The translations under genes and the position numbers were made by a program. From Micromonospora sp. 15K316 (GTDB taxonomy: Bacteria > Actinomycetota > Actinomycetes > Mycobacteriales > Micromonosporaceae), in the NCBI RefSeq assembly GCF_004348525.1, contig NZ_SMKG01000002.1, positions 62,001 through 126,000 on the forward strand: a DNA stretch of 64,000 nt, read 5' to 3'. Of the stretch, positions 33,151 through 43,008 are shown in pieces. Positions within the stretch are counted from its first letter, which is position 1. Each line of letters begins with the position of its first letter. The notes beneath the pieces are model-generated. The model did not search any database, was not told the DNA's origin, and saw only the letters and a program-made list of their open reading frames with translations.

Positions 33151-34418
33151 TGGTTGGCTCCACGTCCTGCCACCGGGCCACTCCCGGCGGTATCGTAGTC
33201 GGCCGCGAGGGCGGCCAGGTTGTATGCGGCGTTCAGGTCCCGGTTCAGGGTCAGGCCGCAGACGCTGCAGTGGTAGGTCCGCTCGGACAGGGCGAGTTTG
33301 GTTTTCACCGCGCCACAGCCCGAGCAGGTCTTGCTCGACGGATACCAACGATCGGCGACGACCAACCGCCCACCGTTCCACTCCGTCTTGTACGCCAACT
33401 GCCGACGCAACTCGGCGAACCCGGCATCCGCGACCCGCCGCGCCAACCGCCGGTTACGCAGCATCCCGGCGACGTGCAGGTCTTCGACCACAATCGTGCC
33501 GTGTTCGCGGGTCAGCCTTGTGGTGATCTGGTGCAGCCCGTCGCAGCGTAGGTTCGCCACCCGGCCATGCGCCCGACCCAGCCGGGCTCGGGCACGCTGC
33601 CACCGGTTCGAGGGGCGTTGACCGGTTCGCCGGTCGGGGCCTTGCCGGCGGGACAGGCGCCGCCCCAGGATCCGCAACCTGCGCTGCGCCTCGTCCAGGT
33701 GACGCGGGTTGGGTACCTGTTCACCGGTGGACAACACGGCCAGATGCGTGATCCCGAGATCCACCCCGACCGTCGAGCCGGGCCGGGCCGGCGTTCGTTC
33801 GGCGCGGTCGACTTCGACGGTGAACGACACGTGCCAGCGTGTGCGGTCTCGGCGCACGGTGGCGGACATGATCCAGGCGGTGCCGTTGTCGAGGCGGCGG
33901 GCCAGTTTCCGCGCCGACTCGTGCAGCTTCAGCCGACCCAACCTCGGCAACACCACATGCTTACGATCCGGCTCGACACGGATAGTGCCGGTGGTGAACC
34001 GCACCGACGGGGTCGTGTGGCGGCGGGACTTGAAGCGCGGGAAGCCGACCGGCCGTCCAGCCCGCTTCCCTGACCGAGAATCAGCCCACGCCTTCAGCCC
34101 ACGTGCGAGCGCGTCCAGACCGGTGTTGAACGCCTCCTTCGAACACTCCCGCCACCACGGCGCCACACCCTCCTTCGCCGCATTCCAACCCCGGCGAAGC
34201 GCCGGCAACGTCCAACCAATGGCCGGAGTCAGCTCGGCATCCGCGATGCCGTAGGAGCGTTCGGCTGCGCGTTGGTCCATGATCGCTTTCACCTGGGCGA
34301 GCGCCCAATTGTGGGCGACCCGCGCCGCCCCGGCATGCGCCAGCACCGCCCGCTGCTGCACCGGCGTCAGGTCAAGAGCGAACCGGTACGCCTGGACCAC
34401 CTGCACGGCCGTCACCAT
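33018..34418 (-). CDS. tnpB: TnpB RNA-guided nuclease (orphan IS200/IS605-like or IS607-like)
   Basis: 466 residues from ATG 34418. Helical RNA-binding N-terminus (YRFALDLTPVQQRAVLAH, AARVAHNWAL), RuvC-like nuclease with Asp220 (GVDLGITHLAVL), Glu312 (IVVEDLHVAGM) and Asp394 (LNRDLNAAYNLA), and a zinc ribbon with Cys365, 368, 384 and 387. All catalytic residues are present, so it is probably active. No TnpA transposase gene is nearby, so it is an isolated tnpB. The start was chosen at the first ATG before the conserved N-terminus; the frame is open further upstream without a ribosome site. Confidence 0.9.
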   Translation of the reverse strand: MVTAVQVVQAYRFALDLTPVQQRAVLAHAGAARVAHNWALAQVKAIMDQRAAERSYGIADAELTPAIGWTLPALRRGWNAAKEGVAPWWRECSKEAFNTGLDALARGLKAWADSRSGKRAGRPVGFPRFKSRRHTTPSVRFTTGTIRVEPDRKHVVLPRLGRLKLHESARKLARRLDNGTAWIMSATVRRDRTRWHVSFTVEVDRAERTPARPGSTVGVDLGITHLAVLSTGEQVPNPRHLDEAQRRLRILGRRLSRRQGPDRRTGQRPSNRWQRARARLGRAHGRVANLRCDGLHQITTRLTREHGTIVVEDLHVAGMLRNRRLARRVADAGFAELRRQLAYKTEWNGGRLVVADRWYPSSKTCSGCGAVKTKLALSERTYHCSVCGLTLNRDLNAAYNLAALAADYDTAGSGPVAGRGANHKTPLAGLVAVKRQPGAAPPRIRPGPSHRKAGLPNRRSLERTER

Positions 34419-34716
34419 AACGACGACCACCGACAGGAACCATCCGCGCAAACAGGCCAACGACCACGTCTTCGTTTGCACCCTGCCCGACCGCTTCCGC
34501 AACGAGATCGTCACCCAGCCGTCACCGAGCAGCTCGAAACCCCCATCTCACCCGCTACTGGACACCAGAGTCCACCACCGATCGCTAAAGACCGCCAGGA
34601 AGACACCAGCTGGCAACCCTCTCACGTCGCCTGTCCGGTCGGCCGGCCCGGGACTCGACGGGCGGGTGCCCGCGCTGCGACCGGGAATTGTCGTATCCAC
34701 GCCCTACGGTGGACCG

Positions 34717-35088
34717 ATGGACTGGAAGATCGAGCTCATCCCCGTACCGGTGACCGATGTCGACCGGGCCAAGGCGTTCTACCAGAAGGTCGGCTTCAAC
34801 GCCGACCACGACCACCGGGTGCACGAGAGCCTGCGGTTCGTTCAGCTGACCCCGCCCGGCTCGGCGTGCTCCATCGTGATCGGCGACGGCATCACCGACA
34901 AGACCCCTGGCACGCAGGAGATCCAGGTGGTGGTCGCCGACGCCGCGGCGGCGCGCCGGCAGCTGCTCGACGCGGGCGTCGAGGCGAGCGAGGTCGACCC
35001 GCAGCCCTGGGGCACCTTCGTCTACTTCCGCGATCCCGACGGGAACTCGTGGTCCCTCCAGGCGATCGAGTCGCGCCCGAACGGCTGA
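34717..35088 (+). CDS. Glyoxalase/bleomycin-resistance family protein (VOC)
   Basis: 123 residues from ATG 34717; the frame upstream is antisense to tnpB. Single VOC module: MDWKIELIPVPVTDVDRAKAFY at the start, QKVGFNADHD, and FVYFRDPDGNSWSLQ at the end with the typical metal-site Glu replaced by Ser-Trp. Such proteins are usually dimers acting on or binding small electrophiles; the substrate is unknown. The 298 bases upstream are the left flank of the tnpB element and hold no other gene. Confidence 0.85.
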   Translation: MDWKIELIPVPVTDVDRAKAFYQKVGFNADHDHRVHESLRFVQLTPPGSACSIVIGDGITDKTPGTQEIQVVVADAAAARRQLLDAGVEASEVDPQPWGTFVYFRDPDGNSWSLQAIESRPNG

Positions 35089-35129
35089 TCGACGCGGCTC
35101 CCTCCCACACCGGCCCGGCCGGTGCCGCC

Positions 35130-36011
35130 TCAGCCCTGGTGACGCGGCACCAGCCGGTGCACCACGGCGAGGACCAGCGCCATCACCACCGCCATCGTTC
35201 CGGCGATGCCGGCCGCGCTCCCGGCGTACGCGACGAAGAGCGCCCGCCGCGAGAGCGCGTCCGGCGCGACGGCACGCAGGTCCGTCAGCCAGCCCAGAGC
35301 CAGCCCCGAGAGGACCAGGGCGATCACCCCGCCGACGCCGAGCACCACGGTGGCGACCCGGTGCGCGTCGGCGGTGGAGATCTGCGCCTGCTCGCGCTGG
35401 GTCACCAGCAGGACCAGCCCGGCCAGCGCCGCCCAGACCCCCACCACGAGGAACGCGGTCAGCGCGTCGCTGGGCCGGTGCCAGCCGGCGGAGAGGGTCG
35501 CCACGCCGGCGGCGGCCGCGTAGCCGGCGCCGACGAACGCGCCGAGCGCGCGCACCTTGGCCGGCAGGACGAGCACCAGCGCCACCGCCACCGACGCCGC
35601 CACGGCGGTGTGCCCGCTCGGCAGGCTGTTGCCGGCGTAGATGCGTTCGAGGTCGATGCCGAGGTCGGGACGGGAGAGCCCGTGTTTGAGCAGCTGGGTG
35701 GTGACGTTGGCGCCGGCGATCAGCAGGGTCGCGGTGATCGCCAGCGCGATCCGGCCCCGCATCAGGGCGATGAACCCGATCACGACGGTCGCGGCCAGCA
35801 GGGAGACCACCGACATGGCGTTGAGGATCCGGTCGACCGGTTCGTCGATACGATCCTGCCCGATCCGGTTGCCCGTGAGCGCCACCGTGTCGATCCACTG
35901 GCCGAGCCCGGTGTGCAGGGCCACCCGCCAGGCCACGATGAACGCGGCCACCTGCACCAGAACGAGCAGGACAAGCCAGGCCGCCGTCCAACCCCTCGCC
36001 GTCGCCCGCAC
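35130..36011 (-). CDS. PAP2-family membrane phosphatase
   Basis: 293 residues from GTG 36011. The acid-phosphatase motif is complete: KHGLSRPDLG, PSGHT and SAGWHRPSD. About eight membrane helices; the first two precede the catalytic part and three follow it, more than in minimal PAP2 proteins. The likely substrate is a lipid phosphate such as phosphatidic acid or undecaprenyl diphosphate. Convergent with the VOC gene and divergent from the DUF3159 gene. Confidence 0.9.
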   Translation of the reverse strand: MRATARGWTAAWLVLLVLVQVAAFIVAWRVALHTGLGQWIDTVALTGNRIGQDRIDEPVDRILNAMSVVSLLAATVVIGFIALMRGRIALAITATLLIAGANVTTQLLKHGLSRPDLGIDLERIYAGNSLPSGHTAVAASVAVALVLVLPAKVRALGAFVGAGYAAAAGVATLSAGWHRPSDALTAFLVVGVWAALAGLVLLVTQREQAQISTADAHRVATVVLGVGGVIALVLSGLALGWLTDLRAVAPDALSRRALFVAYAGSAAGIAGTMAVVMALVLAVVHRLVPRHQG

Positions 36012-36100
36012 GCGCCAACGGTAGCGAGCGCGCGAACGTGGGCGGCGGGTGGGCCGACCTCTTCCTACGGTTAGGTTTGGACCGAGGTCAGGAGGTGACG

Positions 36101-36817
36101 GTGACGGGAGGACCGCAGCACGAGGCCCCGCCCCCGGAGCGCGTGCCGCAGCGACCCGCGGGCGCCGCGACCAGCGATCAGGGTCGCCCGGAGTCCCTCG
36201 CCGACCTGCTCGGCGGCCGCGGGGGCGCGATCGACGCGACCCTGCCGCCGGTGGCGTTCGCCGCGGGCTGGCTGCTGGCCGGCGAGTCGATCTGGGCCGG
36301 CGTCGGTGCCGCGGTGGTGACCGGCGCCGGGGTGGCGGTCTGGCGGCTGCGCCGGGGTGACCGGCCGCGTTCGGTGCTCATCGGGCTGCTGGCGGTCTGC
36401 GTGGCCGCGTTGATCGCGCTGCGCACCGGTCGGGCCGAGGATTTCTTCCTGCTCCAACTGCTCTCCAACGCGGCGAGCGCGTTGGCCTGGGCGGTGAGCA
36501 TCCTGCTGCGCTGGCCGCTGCTGGGCGTGGTGGTCGGCGCCGCGCTCGGCCAACGCACCCGGTGGCGGCGGGACGCGGCGCTGGTGCGGGCGTACGGGCG
36601 GGGCAGTTGGATCTGGACCGCCACCTACCTGCTGCGGGTCGCGGTGTTCGTCCCGCTCTATCTCGGCGGGCAGGTGGTGGCGCTGGTGGCGACGCGGGTC
36701 GCGCTCACCTGGCCGCTGGTGGCGGCGGCGTTGGCGGTGAGCTGGGTGGTGGTGCGTCGATCGCTGCCGGCCGGTCACCCCGGGCTGCGCCATCCGGTCG
36801 AGCCGGCGGAAGGCTGA
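36101..36817 (+). CDS. DUF3159 membrane protein
   Basis: 238 residues from GTG 36101 preceded by AGGAGG; the 36038 frame start lies in the divergent promoter. After a Pro-rich cytoplasmic start, ESLADLLGGRGGAIDATLPPVAF is the DUF3159 hallmark. Five to six membrane helices follow. These proteins are conserved in actinobacteria, often near DNA-repair or potassium genes; the function is unknown. It ends shortly before a hairpin terminator. Confidence 0.85.
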   Translation: MTGGPQHEAPPPERVPQRPAGAATSDQGRPESLADLLGGRGGAIDATLPPVAFAAGWLLAGESIWAGVGAAVVTGAGVAVWRLRRGDRPRSVLIGLLAVCVAALIALRTGRAEDFFLLQLLSNAASALAWAVSILLRWPLLGVVVGAALGQRTRWRRDAALVRAYGRGSWIWTATYLLRVAVFVPLYLGGQVVALVATRVALTWPLVAAALAVSWVVVRRSLPAGHPGLRHPVEPAEG

Positions 36818-36854
36818 CCCGCGACGGCGGGGACGGGCGCTCCACAAAGTAGGA

Positions 36855-36884
36855 GAGAGGCCGCCACGGGGGGAGCGGCCTCTC
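36855..36884 (+). terminator. Hairpin terminator
   Basis: GAGAGGCCGC (36855-36864) pairs with GCGGCCTCTC (36875-36884) 38 bases after the DUF3159 stop. Confidence 0.75.
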
Positions 36885-37013
36885 CAGTGATGTACGTTAC
36901 TCCGTCAAACTCCCGCGCGTGATCCCGCGTCGGCCTCTTTTTTCCGCGCTTCGTCCAACGAACGGTCTCCGTCCGGTGGTCGGTGCGCGTCGAGAGGCGT
37001 ACTGCCATAATCA

Positions 37014-37027
37014 TGGGAGCGCTCCCG
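37014..37027. promoter_or_regulatory. CebR-like LacI-family operator
   Basis: TGGGAGCGCTCCCG differs in one base from the 14-bp palindrome recognised by CebR in Streptomyces (TGGGAGCGCTCCCA), the cellobiose-responsive LacI-type repressor. It lies 32 bases before the GH1 start, where it would block transcription. No cebR gene is in the window. Confidence 0.75.
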
Positions 37028-37058
37028 CACGTGGGCGCCCGGCCCACGAGGAGAACCG

Positions 37059-38399
37059 ATGTCGATGCCCACCCCACGGCGAACGCCGCTGCGTTTCCCG
37101 GCCGGCTTCGGCTGGGGCGCCTCCACCTCCGCCTACCAGATCGAGGGGGCGACGAAGGAGGACGGCCGGGGCGAGTCGGTCTGGGACACCTTCAGCCGCA
37201 CTCCGGGACGTACCCGCAACGGCGACACCGGCGACGTCGCCGCCGACCACTACCACCGGTACCGCGAGGACCTCGACCTCATGCGCGACCTCGGGCTGCG
37301 CAGCTACCGGTTCTCCATCGCCTGGCCGCGAATCCAACCCGACGGCACCGGCGCGCCCAACCAGCGCGGCCTCGACTTCTACCGCCGCCTCCTCGACGGC
37401 CTGCACGAACGCGGGATCACCCCGATGGCGACCCTGTTCCACTGGGACCTGCCGCAGGCGCTCCAGGACGCCGGCGGCTGGGAGTCGCGGGACACCGCGT
37501 ACCGCTTCGCCGAGTACGCCGAGACGCTGTTCCGCGCGCTCGGCGACCGGGTACCGACCTGGCTCACCATCAACGAGCCGAAGACCGTCGTACAGAACGG
37601 CTACCTCTCCGGGCACCACGCGCCCGGCCGGCAGGACCGGGAGGCCGCCTACCTGGTCGCCCACCATCTGCAACTCGCGCACGGTCTGGCCGTCCGGGCG
37701 CTGCGCGCCACCGGCCCCGGCCGGATCGGACCGGCGCTCAACCTGCACCCCTGCTACCCGGCCGACGACTCGCCGGAGGCGGCGGCCGCCGCCCGGCTCT
37801 ACGACGGCTACGAGAACCGCCTCTACCTCGACTCCGCCCTCACCGGCCGCTACCCGCAGGACGTGCTGGCGGACCTCGGGCCGGAGAGCCGGATGGTGCG
37901 CGGCATCGCCGACGGCGACCTGGAGGTCATCTCCGCGCCGATCGACATCCTGGCCGTGCAGTACTACACCCCGATCTACGTGACCGCCCAGGGCGGCACC
38001 GCCCGACGCCGGCCGGTGTCCCAGGCCGAGTGGCAGCAGATCTACCCCGAGGGCCTGTACGACATCCTGACCCGGGTCACCCGCGACTACGGGCCGGTCC
38101 CGATCATGGTGACGGAGAACGGACTGCCCGCCGCGGACACCCTGGGTTCCGACGACACCGTCGACGACGCGGCACGGGTCGCCTTCCTCCGCGACCACCT
38201 GACCGCCGCGCACCGGGCGCTGACCGACGGGGTGCCGCTGGAGAGCTTCCACGTCTGGTCCCTGCTCGACAACTTCGAGTGGGACGAGGGGTACGACCAG
38301 CGCTGGGGCCTGGTGTACGTGGACTACCCCACCCAGCGGCGCATCCCCAAGCGCAGCGCACACTGGTACCGCACGGTCATCGCCGACAACGGCCTCTGA
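37059..38399 (+). CDS. GH1 beta-glucosidase (BglC-like)
   Basis: 446 residues, ATG after GAGGAGAACCG. Glycoside hydrolase family 1: FPAGFGWGASTSAYQIEGA opening, acid/base Glu173 in TINEP, nucleophile Glu353 in VTENG, and the C-terminal SLLDNFEWDEGY with the sugar-binding Trp and Glu. No signal peptide, so it acts on imported cellobiose or other beta-glucosides. The CebR-like operator upstream fits BglC of Streptomyces, which cleaves cellobiose taken up by CebEFG-MsiK. The ABC importer at 47.8-52.3 kb is not of the Ceb type. Confidence 0.95.
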   Translation: MSMPTPRRTPLRFPAGFGWGASTSAYQIEGATKEDGRGESVWDTFSRTPGRTRNGDTGDVAADHYHRYREDLDLMRDLGLRSYRFSIAWPRIQPDGTGAPNQRGLDFYRRLLDGLHERGITPMATLFHWDLPQALQDAGGWESRDTAYRFAEYAETLFRALGDRVPTWLTINEPKTVVQNGYLSGHHAPGRQDREAAYLVAHHLQLAHGLAVRALRATGPGRIGPALNLHPCYPADDSPEAAAAARLYDGYENRLYLDSALTGRYPQDVLADLGPESRMVRGIADGDLEVISAPIDILAVQYYTPIYVTAQGGTARRRPVSQAEWQQIYPEGLYDILTRVTRDYGPVPIMVTENGLPAADTLGSDDTVDDAARVAFLRDHLTAAHRALTDGVPLESFHVWSLLDNFEWDEGYDQRWGLVYVDYPTQRRIPKRSAHWYRTVIADNGL

Positions 38400-38428
38400 G
38401 CCACGGACTCACCGCCCCGGGCCCGGCA

Positions 38429-38456
38429 CCCCGGGTCCGGGGCACCGGACCCGGGG
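38429..38456. terminator. Bidirectional terminator
   Basis: Perfect 12-bp stem (38429-38440 with 38445-38456, loop GGCA) between the converging GH1 and roadblock genes. Confidence 0.85.
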
Positions 38457-38484
38457 AGAGCCGACCGTACGGCGGTGGCGTCGC

Positions 38485-38907
38485 TCAACGCGGCAACGCC
38501 TGCTGCAACTCGGCCCGCAGCGCCGGGGTGAGCATCTCCCCCGCCTGCTTGGCGAGCCGGGCCATCTCGTAGCCCACCACGCCGATGTCGGCGTCCGCGG
38601 CCGCGAGGGTGGCGAGGATCGAGCCGTCACGCACCTGCATGACCAGGAAGTAGCCGCGGCCCATCTCGACGACCGTCTGCTTGACGACGTCCCCGTCGAA
38701 CATCTGCGCGGCACCCGAGGTGATGCTCATCAACCCGGAGGTCACCGCCGCCAACTTGTCCGCGTTGTCGCGGGGAAGGTGGTCGGAGATCGCCACCAGA
38801 AGCCCGTCCGAGGAGACCACCGCCGCGTGGGCGACACCGGGCACCCGCTCGGCGAAGCCACTGACCAGCCAGCTGAGGTCACGCGCCTCCTGACTCAACG
38901 TCGTCAC
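38485..38907 (-). CDS. Roadblock/LC7-domain protein (CvnB-like)
   Basis: 140 residues from GTG 38907, whose GTGA overlaps the stop of the histidine kinase gene. A single roadblock/LC7 domain: [29 protein letters not shown] and [12 protein letters not shown]. In Streptomyces conservons CvnB works with the sensor CvnA, the DUF742 protein CvnC and the Ras-like GTPase CvnD. Here only A and B are present; cvnC and cvnD do not follow, and a convergent gene lies downstream. It may act with a GTPase encoded elsewhere. Confidence 0.85.
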   Translation of the reverse strand: MTTLSQEARDLSWLVSGFAERVPGVAHAAVVSSDGLLVAISDHLPRDNADKLAAVTSGLMSITSGAAQMFDGDVVKQTVVEMGRGYFLVMQVRDGSILATLAAADADIGVVGYEMARLAKQAGEMLTPALRAELQQALPR

Positions 38908-41396
38908 TGTCGTCCTCCCTCCCCGCGCCCGCCGGGCGGCGGCACAGGTATCTCGGTGGTGTCCTCCGCCTCGGCCCGCCGTACTCCGCTGTAGAGGCGG
39001 GAGAGCATTCCGCCGACCGCGTCCGGGTCCGGGTCGTGCGCCGACGGCCCCGGCTGCGGTCGTACCGACCCGTTCAGCGCCGCGAGCTGCGCCATGGGCA
39101 CGCGCGTCGGCAGGCCCCGCGCGTTCACGCCCCCGGTGACCGGGGTCGCGGACGAGGGAGCCGGTCCGGGGACCGGCGACGCCGGCGACGCCGGCCGTGA
39201 CCACCAGCCGCCGGCGGGGTCGGTGGTGGTGGGGACGAGCACGTCCTCGGCGCGTACCGGCAGCGGTCGGCGCTGGCGCGGCACCGCGACCGGTCGGCGT
39301 CCCGCCACCGGCAGGTCGACCGCGCCGGCCGCCGGTGCCGCGGCGTAACCGGGCGGCAGCATCCGCGCCGGGAGCGCCGCGTCGAGCTGTTCCGTCGGCG
39401 CCGGGGCGAGCAGCGTGCCCGGCAACCGGAGCACGGCCACCAGGCCCCCCTGCCCGCCGTGCAACCCCACCCGGACGCCGAGCCGGGCCGCCAGGTGGCT
39501 GACCACGAAGAGACCCATCCGCTCGACGGTCGCCACGTCGGCGGCGGGCGGCGTGGCGAGCACGGCGTTCGCCTCGGCCAGCGCGGTCGGGCTCATGCCC
39601 AGGCCCCGGTCGGTGATCTCGATGACGGCGTCCGCTCCGTCGGCGCGGGCGGTCACCGAGACCACGGTGTCGGGCCGGGAGAAGGCGGTGGCGTTCTCCA
39701 ACAGCTCGGCGAGCAGGTGCACCAGCTCCCCGACGGCGTGACCGACGACGTGCAGGTCGGCCACCGACTCGTGCCGGACGCGCTGGTACTGCTCGATCTC
39801 CGCGGCGGCGGCGAGCAGGACGGCACCGAGCCCGACGGGCCGCTGCCACCGGCGGGTGGACTCGCTGCCGGCGAGCACCAGCAGACTCTCGTCGTTACGC
39901 CGCATGCGGGCGGCCAGGTGGTCCAGCTTGAACAGGTTCTCCAGCTGATCCGGGTCGTTCTCCTCGCGCTCCAGGTCGTCGAGGAGCTCGAGCTGCCGCT
40001 CCACCAGCACCTGGCTACGGCGGGCCAGGTTCACGAACATGGCGTTGACGTTGCGCCGCATCGACGCCTGCTCGACGGCGACGCTCACCGCGCTGCGGTG
40101 CACCGCCACGAAGGCCTCCGCGAGCTCGCCGATCTCGTCCAGCGAGCGGACCACCGCCGGCGCGACCTCGATGTGCGGCACCCCACCGCCGACGGTCCGC
40201 AGCCGGTCCAGAGCGTCCGGCAGCTCCACCTGCGCGATCCGCAGGGCCTGGCTACGCAGCAGGCGCATGGACCTGGCGATCGACCGGCCGATGAGCAGCG
40301 AGATGAGCACCGCGACCAGGAGCACCGCGACGATCCCGCCGGCCACCAGCAGCGTCGTCCGCAGCTGCCCGGTCGCGGCGTCGTCCGCCTGTCGGACCGC
40401 GTCGGCCAGCACGCTCTCCTCGGCCTGCCGCAGCAGCTCCTGCCGCCGCTCGCTCGCCGCCCACCACTGCGACGCGGGCAGCACGGCGGGCGTCACCCCG
40501 CCGGTGGGCAGGCTGCGCTCCTCCAGCCCGGCGGCCGTGGCGAACGCCGGGTCGACCGACATCCGGTCGTACCGGCGGACCTGTTCGGTGGTGGCCGCGA
40601 CCCGGAACGCGCCGAGCGCGGTGAGCTGCTGTGCTCGAAGATCGGAGAGGACGACCTGGTCCTCCGAGCCGTACCGGCCGGCCCGGGCCGCCGCGTAGAG
40701 CTCGGCGCGGATCCGGGAGGCGAGCTCCTTGACGCGAGCGAACTGCACGTACCGCAGCACGGCGTCGCTGAGCGCCGGACGGCCCTGTCCCGGGTTCGGC
40801 TCGGCGAGCAGGTCGAGCAGCGCGCTGACCGCCCGGTGGTAGTTGCTCAGGATGGTGTCGCTGCTGAGCACCGCGGCCGGCACGGCGGGGCGGATGTAGA
40901 CGACCCGGTCGTACGCCTCCAGCACCTCGGAGTACGCCACCCGCCAGGACGCGTCCGCGTCGGCCAGCGGCTCCGCCGCCCGGCGCAGGTCCGCGACGGC
41001 CTGGTCGGTGGCCGCCCGCGACGGCTCCAACTCCTCGATCGCGGCGGTACGGTCGGCCGAGCCCGCCGCCCGGCGAAGCTCGGCGAGCTCACCGGCCGTG
41101 CGGTCGCGCTCCTGCTGGATGCGGTGCACCGCCGTGGTGATCTGCCGACCGATGCCGACCTGCTCGGCGAAGTCGCTGAGCACCGTGGTCTGCCCGACCA
41201 GGGCGCTGGTCTGCACACCGGCCAGGACCAGGAAGGCCACCGACGGGACCACCAGCACGGTGGCGAGCTTGGTCCGCATCCGCCAGTCGCGCAGCCGCAT
41301 CGGCGAGCGCCGTCGGTGCGGCACGACCCGTTCGTCGAATCGACGTCGGTGCTGACCGGCCACCGAGCCGAGCGACGGGCCCGCACCTACGCGCAC
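38904..41396 (-). CDS. Sensor histidine kinase with NIT-type extracellular domain (CvnA-like)
   Basis: 830 residues from GTG 41396 (AGGAGGAGG upstream). Layout: short cytoplasmic start, helix at about 47-68, extracellular all-helical NIT-like domain to about 345 ([17 protein letters not shown], typical of nitrate/nitrite-sensing domains), second helix ([19 protein letters not shown]), HAMP, and an HATPase domain ([14 protein letters not shown]-box, DRGLGM G1 box). A Pro-rich tail of about 180 residues follows. As in CvnA proteins the phosphoacceptor His region is not canonical, so autophosphorylation is uncertain. Translationally coupled to the roadblock gene. Confidence 0.9.
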   Translation of the reverse strand: MRVGAGPSLGSVAGQHRRRFDERVVPHRRRSPMRLRDWRMRTKLATVLVVPSVAFLVLAGVQTSALVGQTTVLSDFAEQVGIGRQITTAVHRIQQERDRTAGELAELRRAAGSADRTAAIEELEPSRAATDQAVADLRRAAEPLADADASWRVAYSEVLEAYDRVVYIRPAVPAAVLSSDTILSNYHRAVSALLDLLAEPNPGQGRPALSDAVLRYVQFARVKELASRIRAELYAAARAGRYGSEDQVVLSDLRAQQLTALGAFRVAATTEQVRRYDRMSVDPAFATAAGLEERSLPTGGVTPAVLPASQWWAASERRQELLRQAEESVLADAVRQADDAATGQLRTTLLVAGGIVAVLLVAVLISLLIGRSIARSMRLLRSQALRIAQVELPDALDRLRTVGGGVPHIEVAPAVVRSLDEIGELAEAFVAVHRSAVSVAVEQASMRRNVNAMFVNLARRSQVLVERQLELLDDLEREENDPDQLENLFKLDHLAARMRRNDESLLVLAGSESTRRWQRPVGLGAVLLAAAAEIEQYQRVRHESVADLHVVGHAVGELVHLLAELLENATAFSRPDTVVSVTARADGADAVIEITDRGLGMSPTALAEANAVLATPPAADVATVERMGLFVVSHLAARLGVRVGLHGGQGGLVAVLRLPGTLLAPAPTEQLDAALPARMLPPGYAAAPAAGAVDLPVAGRRPVAVPRQRRPLPVRAEDVLVPTTTDPAGGWWSRPASPASPVPGPAPSSATPVTGGVNARGLPTRVPMAQLAALNGSVRPQPGPSAHDPDPDAVGGMLSRLYSGVRRAEAEDTTEIPVPPPGGRGEGGRQ

Positions 41397-41493
41397 GCTG
41401 CCTCCTCCTCCCCTCGCGTCCACCGCGACCGGGGAGCGGAGTCCATCCAACCAGGCGCGGGAGCGGTGTCAACGGCTCGAGCGCCACGGAGGT

Positions 41494-42906
41494 TCAGGAA
41501 GAATACGGTGGGCGGGACCGACCTGTCGTGGTCGGTGAGATCAATTCATCCGTCCGGCCGATGTCGGCCAACTCGACGGCCACCTCGAACCGTCCCAATG
41601 CGACAAGCGCCGCTCCCGTCGCCCCGATCTCCGGATTCCGCTGGTGGGACACGGCTCGCGGGGCGAGCGCGGCGGCGAACGCCTGCCGCCACCAGACCGA
41701 CGCGGCCATCGCCCCGCCGCCCAGCACCACCGCCACCTGCCTGTCGACAGTGGACTCCAGCACGTCGAGGTCCCGCGCCACCAGCTCGCAGAGGCCCTGC
41801 ATGAGCCCGGCCAGGATGTCCACCGCCGTGGTGCCGAAGCTCAACCCGCGCAGTTCGCCGCTGCCGGCCGGCGCCAGCCCCGGCGGCCGGTCGCCGCCGT
41901 AGCGGGGGTCGGCCGGACGGCCCCCGCCGGGCGGTATCAGCGCCAACGCCGCGTCCAGCTCCGCCCCGCCGGGCAACCGCAGCTCCCGGTTGGCCCAGGC
42001 GAAGAGGTTCCCACCGGAGGAGTACGCGGCCCCGGTCACCACGTGGTCGTGGTCGACGCGGTAGCGCCAGAGCCGCTCCGGCAGCCGGGGCAGCTCCTGC
42101 CCGGCCGGCACCCGTTGCATCAACCGCACGGCCGCGGAGGTGCCGACGGTCACCGCCGCCCGGCTCGGTTCGACACACCCCGAGCCGACGTTCGACGCCC
42201 CGCCGTCACCCACCACCGCCGTCCAGCCGACCCCGGCCAACGCCGGCCACCGCTTCGCCCGGTCGGGTCGGAGCCGCCCGCGCCACTGCATCGGGGCGAG
42301 CTCCGGCAGTTCGCCGGGGCGCGCGCCGGCCAGCCCGAGCGCCTCGTCGTCCCAGGTGAGCGTCCGCAGGTCGAGCAGCCCGGTGCCGGACGCCTGGGAG
42401 ATCGACATCGGCGCCGCTTCGAGCAGCTGACCCAGTACGTACTCGACCAGCCCGGCGAAGCGCGCCACCCGGCTGCCGGTCCGCTCGCGCAGCCACGGCA
42501 ACCGCATCGACCAGTAGCCGCGGTGCCACCAGGTGCCGGTGCGCTGGTGGTAGTCGTCGGGGTCGGCCGGACCCGTCATCGACGCCGGCGCCATCGGCCG
42601 GGTGTCGAGCCAGGTGAGCGCCGGCCCGAGCGGGTCGCCGGCGGCGTCCAGCGGGACCACCGAGTGCCACTGCCCGGAGACCGCCACCAGCTCGACGTCG
42701 CGCAGGTGCCCCAACCCGGCGAGCTCGTCGAGGCACTCGACCAGGCAGGCGACGTAGTCCGGCCCTTCCAGCGTCCCGGTGCCGTCGTCGCCGACGGCCA
42801 GGCTGACCTTGCGCCGCGCCAGGGCGCCGGGCACGGGCTGCGTCTCGTCGTCGAGCACCAGCCCGCGAACCGACGAGGTGCCCAGGTCGAGCGCGAGAAT
42901 GTTCAT
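41494..42906 (-). CDS. FGGY-family carbohydrate kinase
   Basis: 470 residues from ATG 42906. FGGY fold with the N-terminal phosphate loop MNILALDLGTSSVRGLVLD, the catalytic Asp in VVGDGGASNVGSGC, and the C-terminal ATP-binding VVLGGGAMAASVWW. The best match by form is gluconokinase or xylulokinase. The substrate cannot be decided from sequence alone; no pentose or gluconate genes lie alongside. It is divergent from the anthranilate synthase leader. Confidence 0.85.
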   Translation of the reverse strand: MNILALDLGTSSVRGLVLDDETQPVPGALARRKVSLAVGDDGTGTLEGPDYVACLVECLDELAGLGHLRDVELVAVSGQWHSVVPLDAAGDPLGPALTWLDTRPMAPASMTGPADPDDYHQRTGTWWHRGYWSMRLPWLRERTGSRVARFAGLVEYVLGQLLEAAPMSISQASGTGLLDLRTLTWDDEALGLAGARPGELPELAPMQWRGRLRPDRAKRWPALAGVGWTAVVGDGGASNVGSGCVEPSRAAVTVGTSAAVRLMQRVPAGQELPRLPERLWRYRVDHDHVVTGAAYSSGGNLFAWANRELRLPGGAELDAALALIPPGGGRPADPRYGGDRPPGLAPAGSGELRGLSFGTTAVDILAGLMQGLCELVARDLDVLESTVDRQVAVVLGGGAMAASVWWRQAFAAALAPRAVSHQRNPEIGATGAALVALGRFEVAVELADIGRTDELISPTTTGRSRPPYSS

Positions 42907-43008
42907 CGCCGGTCAAATTACCCGCTGTACGTCCGGCGCAGGCATCGGTCGGGTGAGGCGTACGCGGATCGGCTTCCGCGCGGGCCCGGCAACCCGTAGG
43001 GTGGGCCC

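Noticed and set aside
34585-36018. Minus-strand frame of 477 codons over the PAP2 gene
   Set aside because: The PAP2 motifs are in another frame (35130-36011); this one is Arg/Gly-rich.
39459-41804. Open frame of 781 codons on the plus strand
   Set aside because: Antisense to the histidine kinase and kinase genes; low-complexity composition and no start signal.
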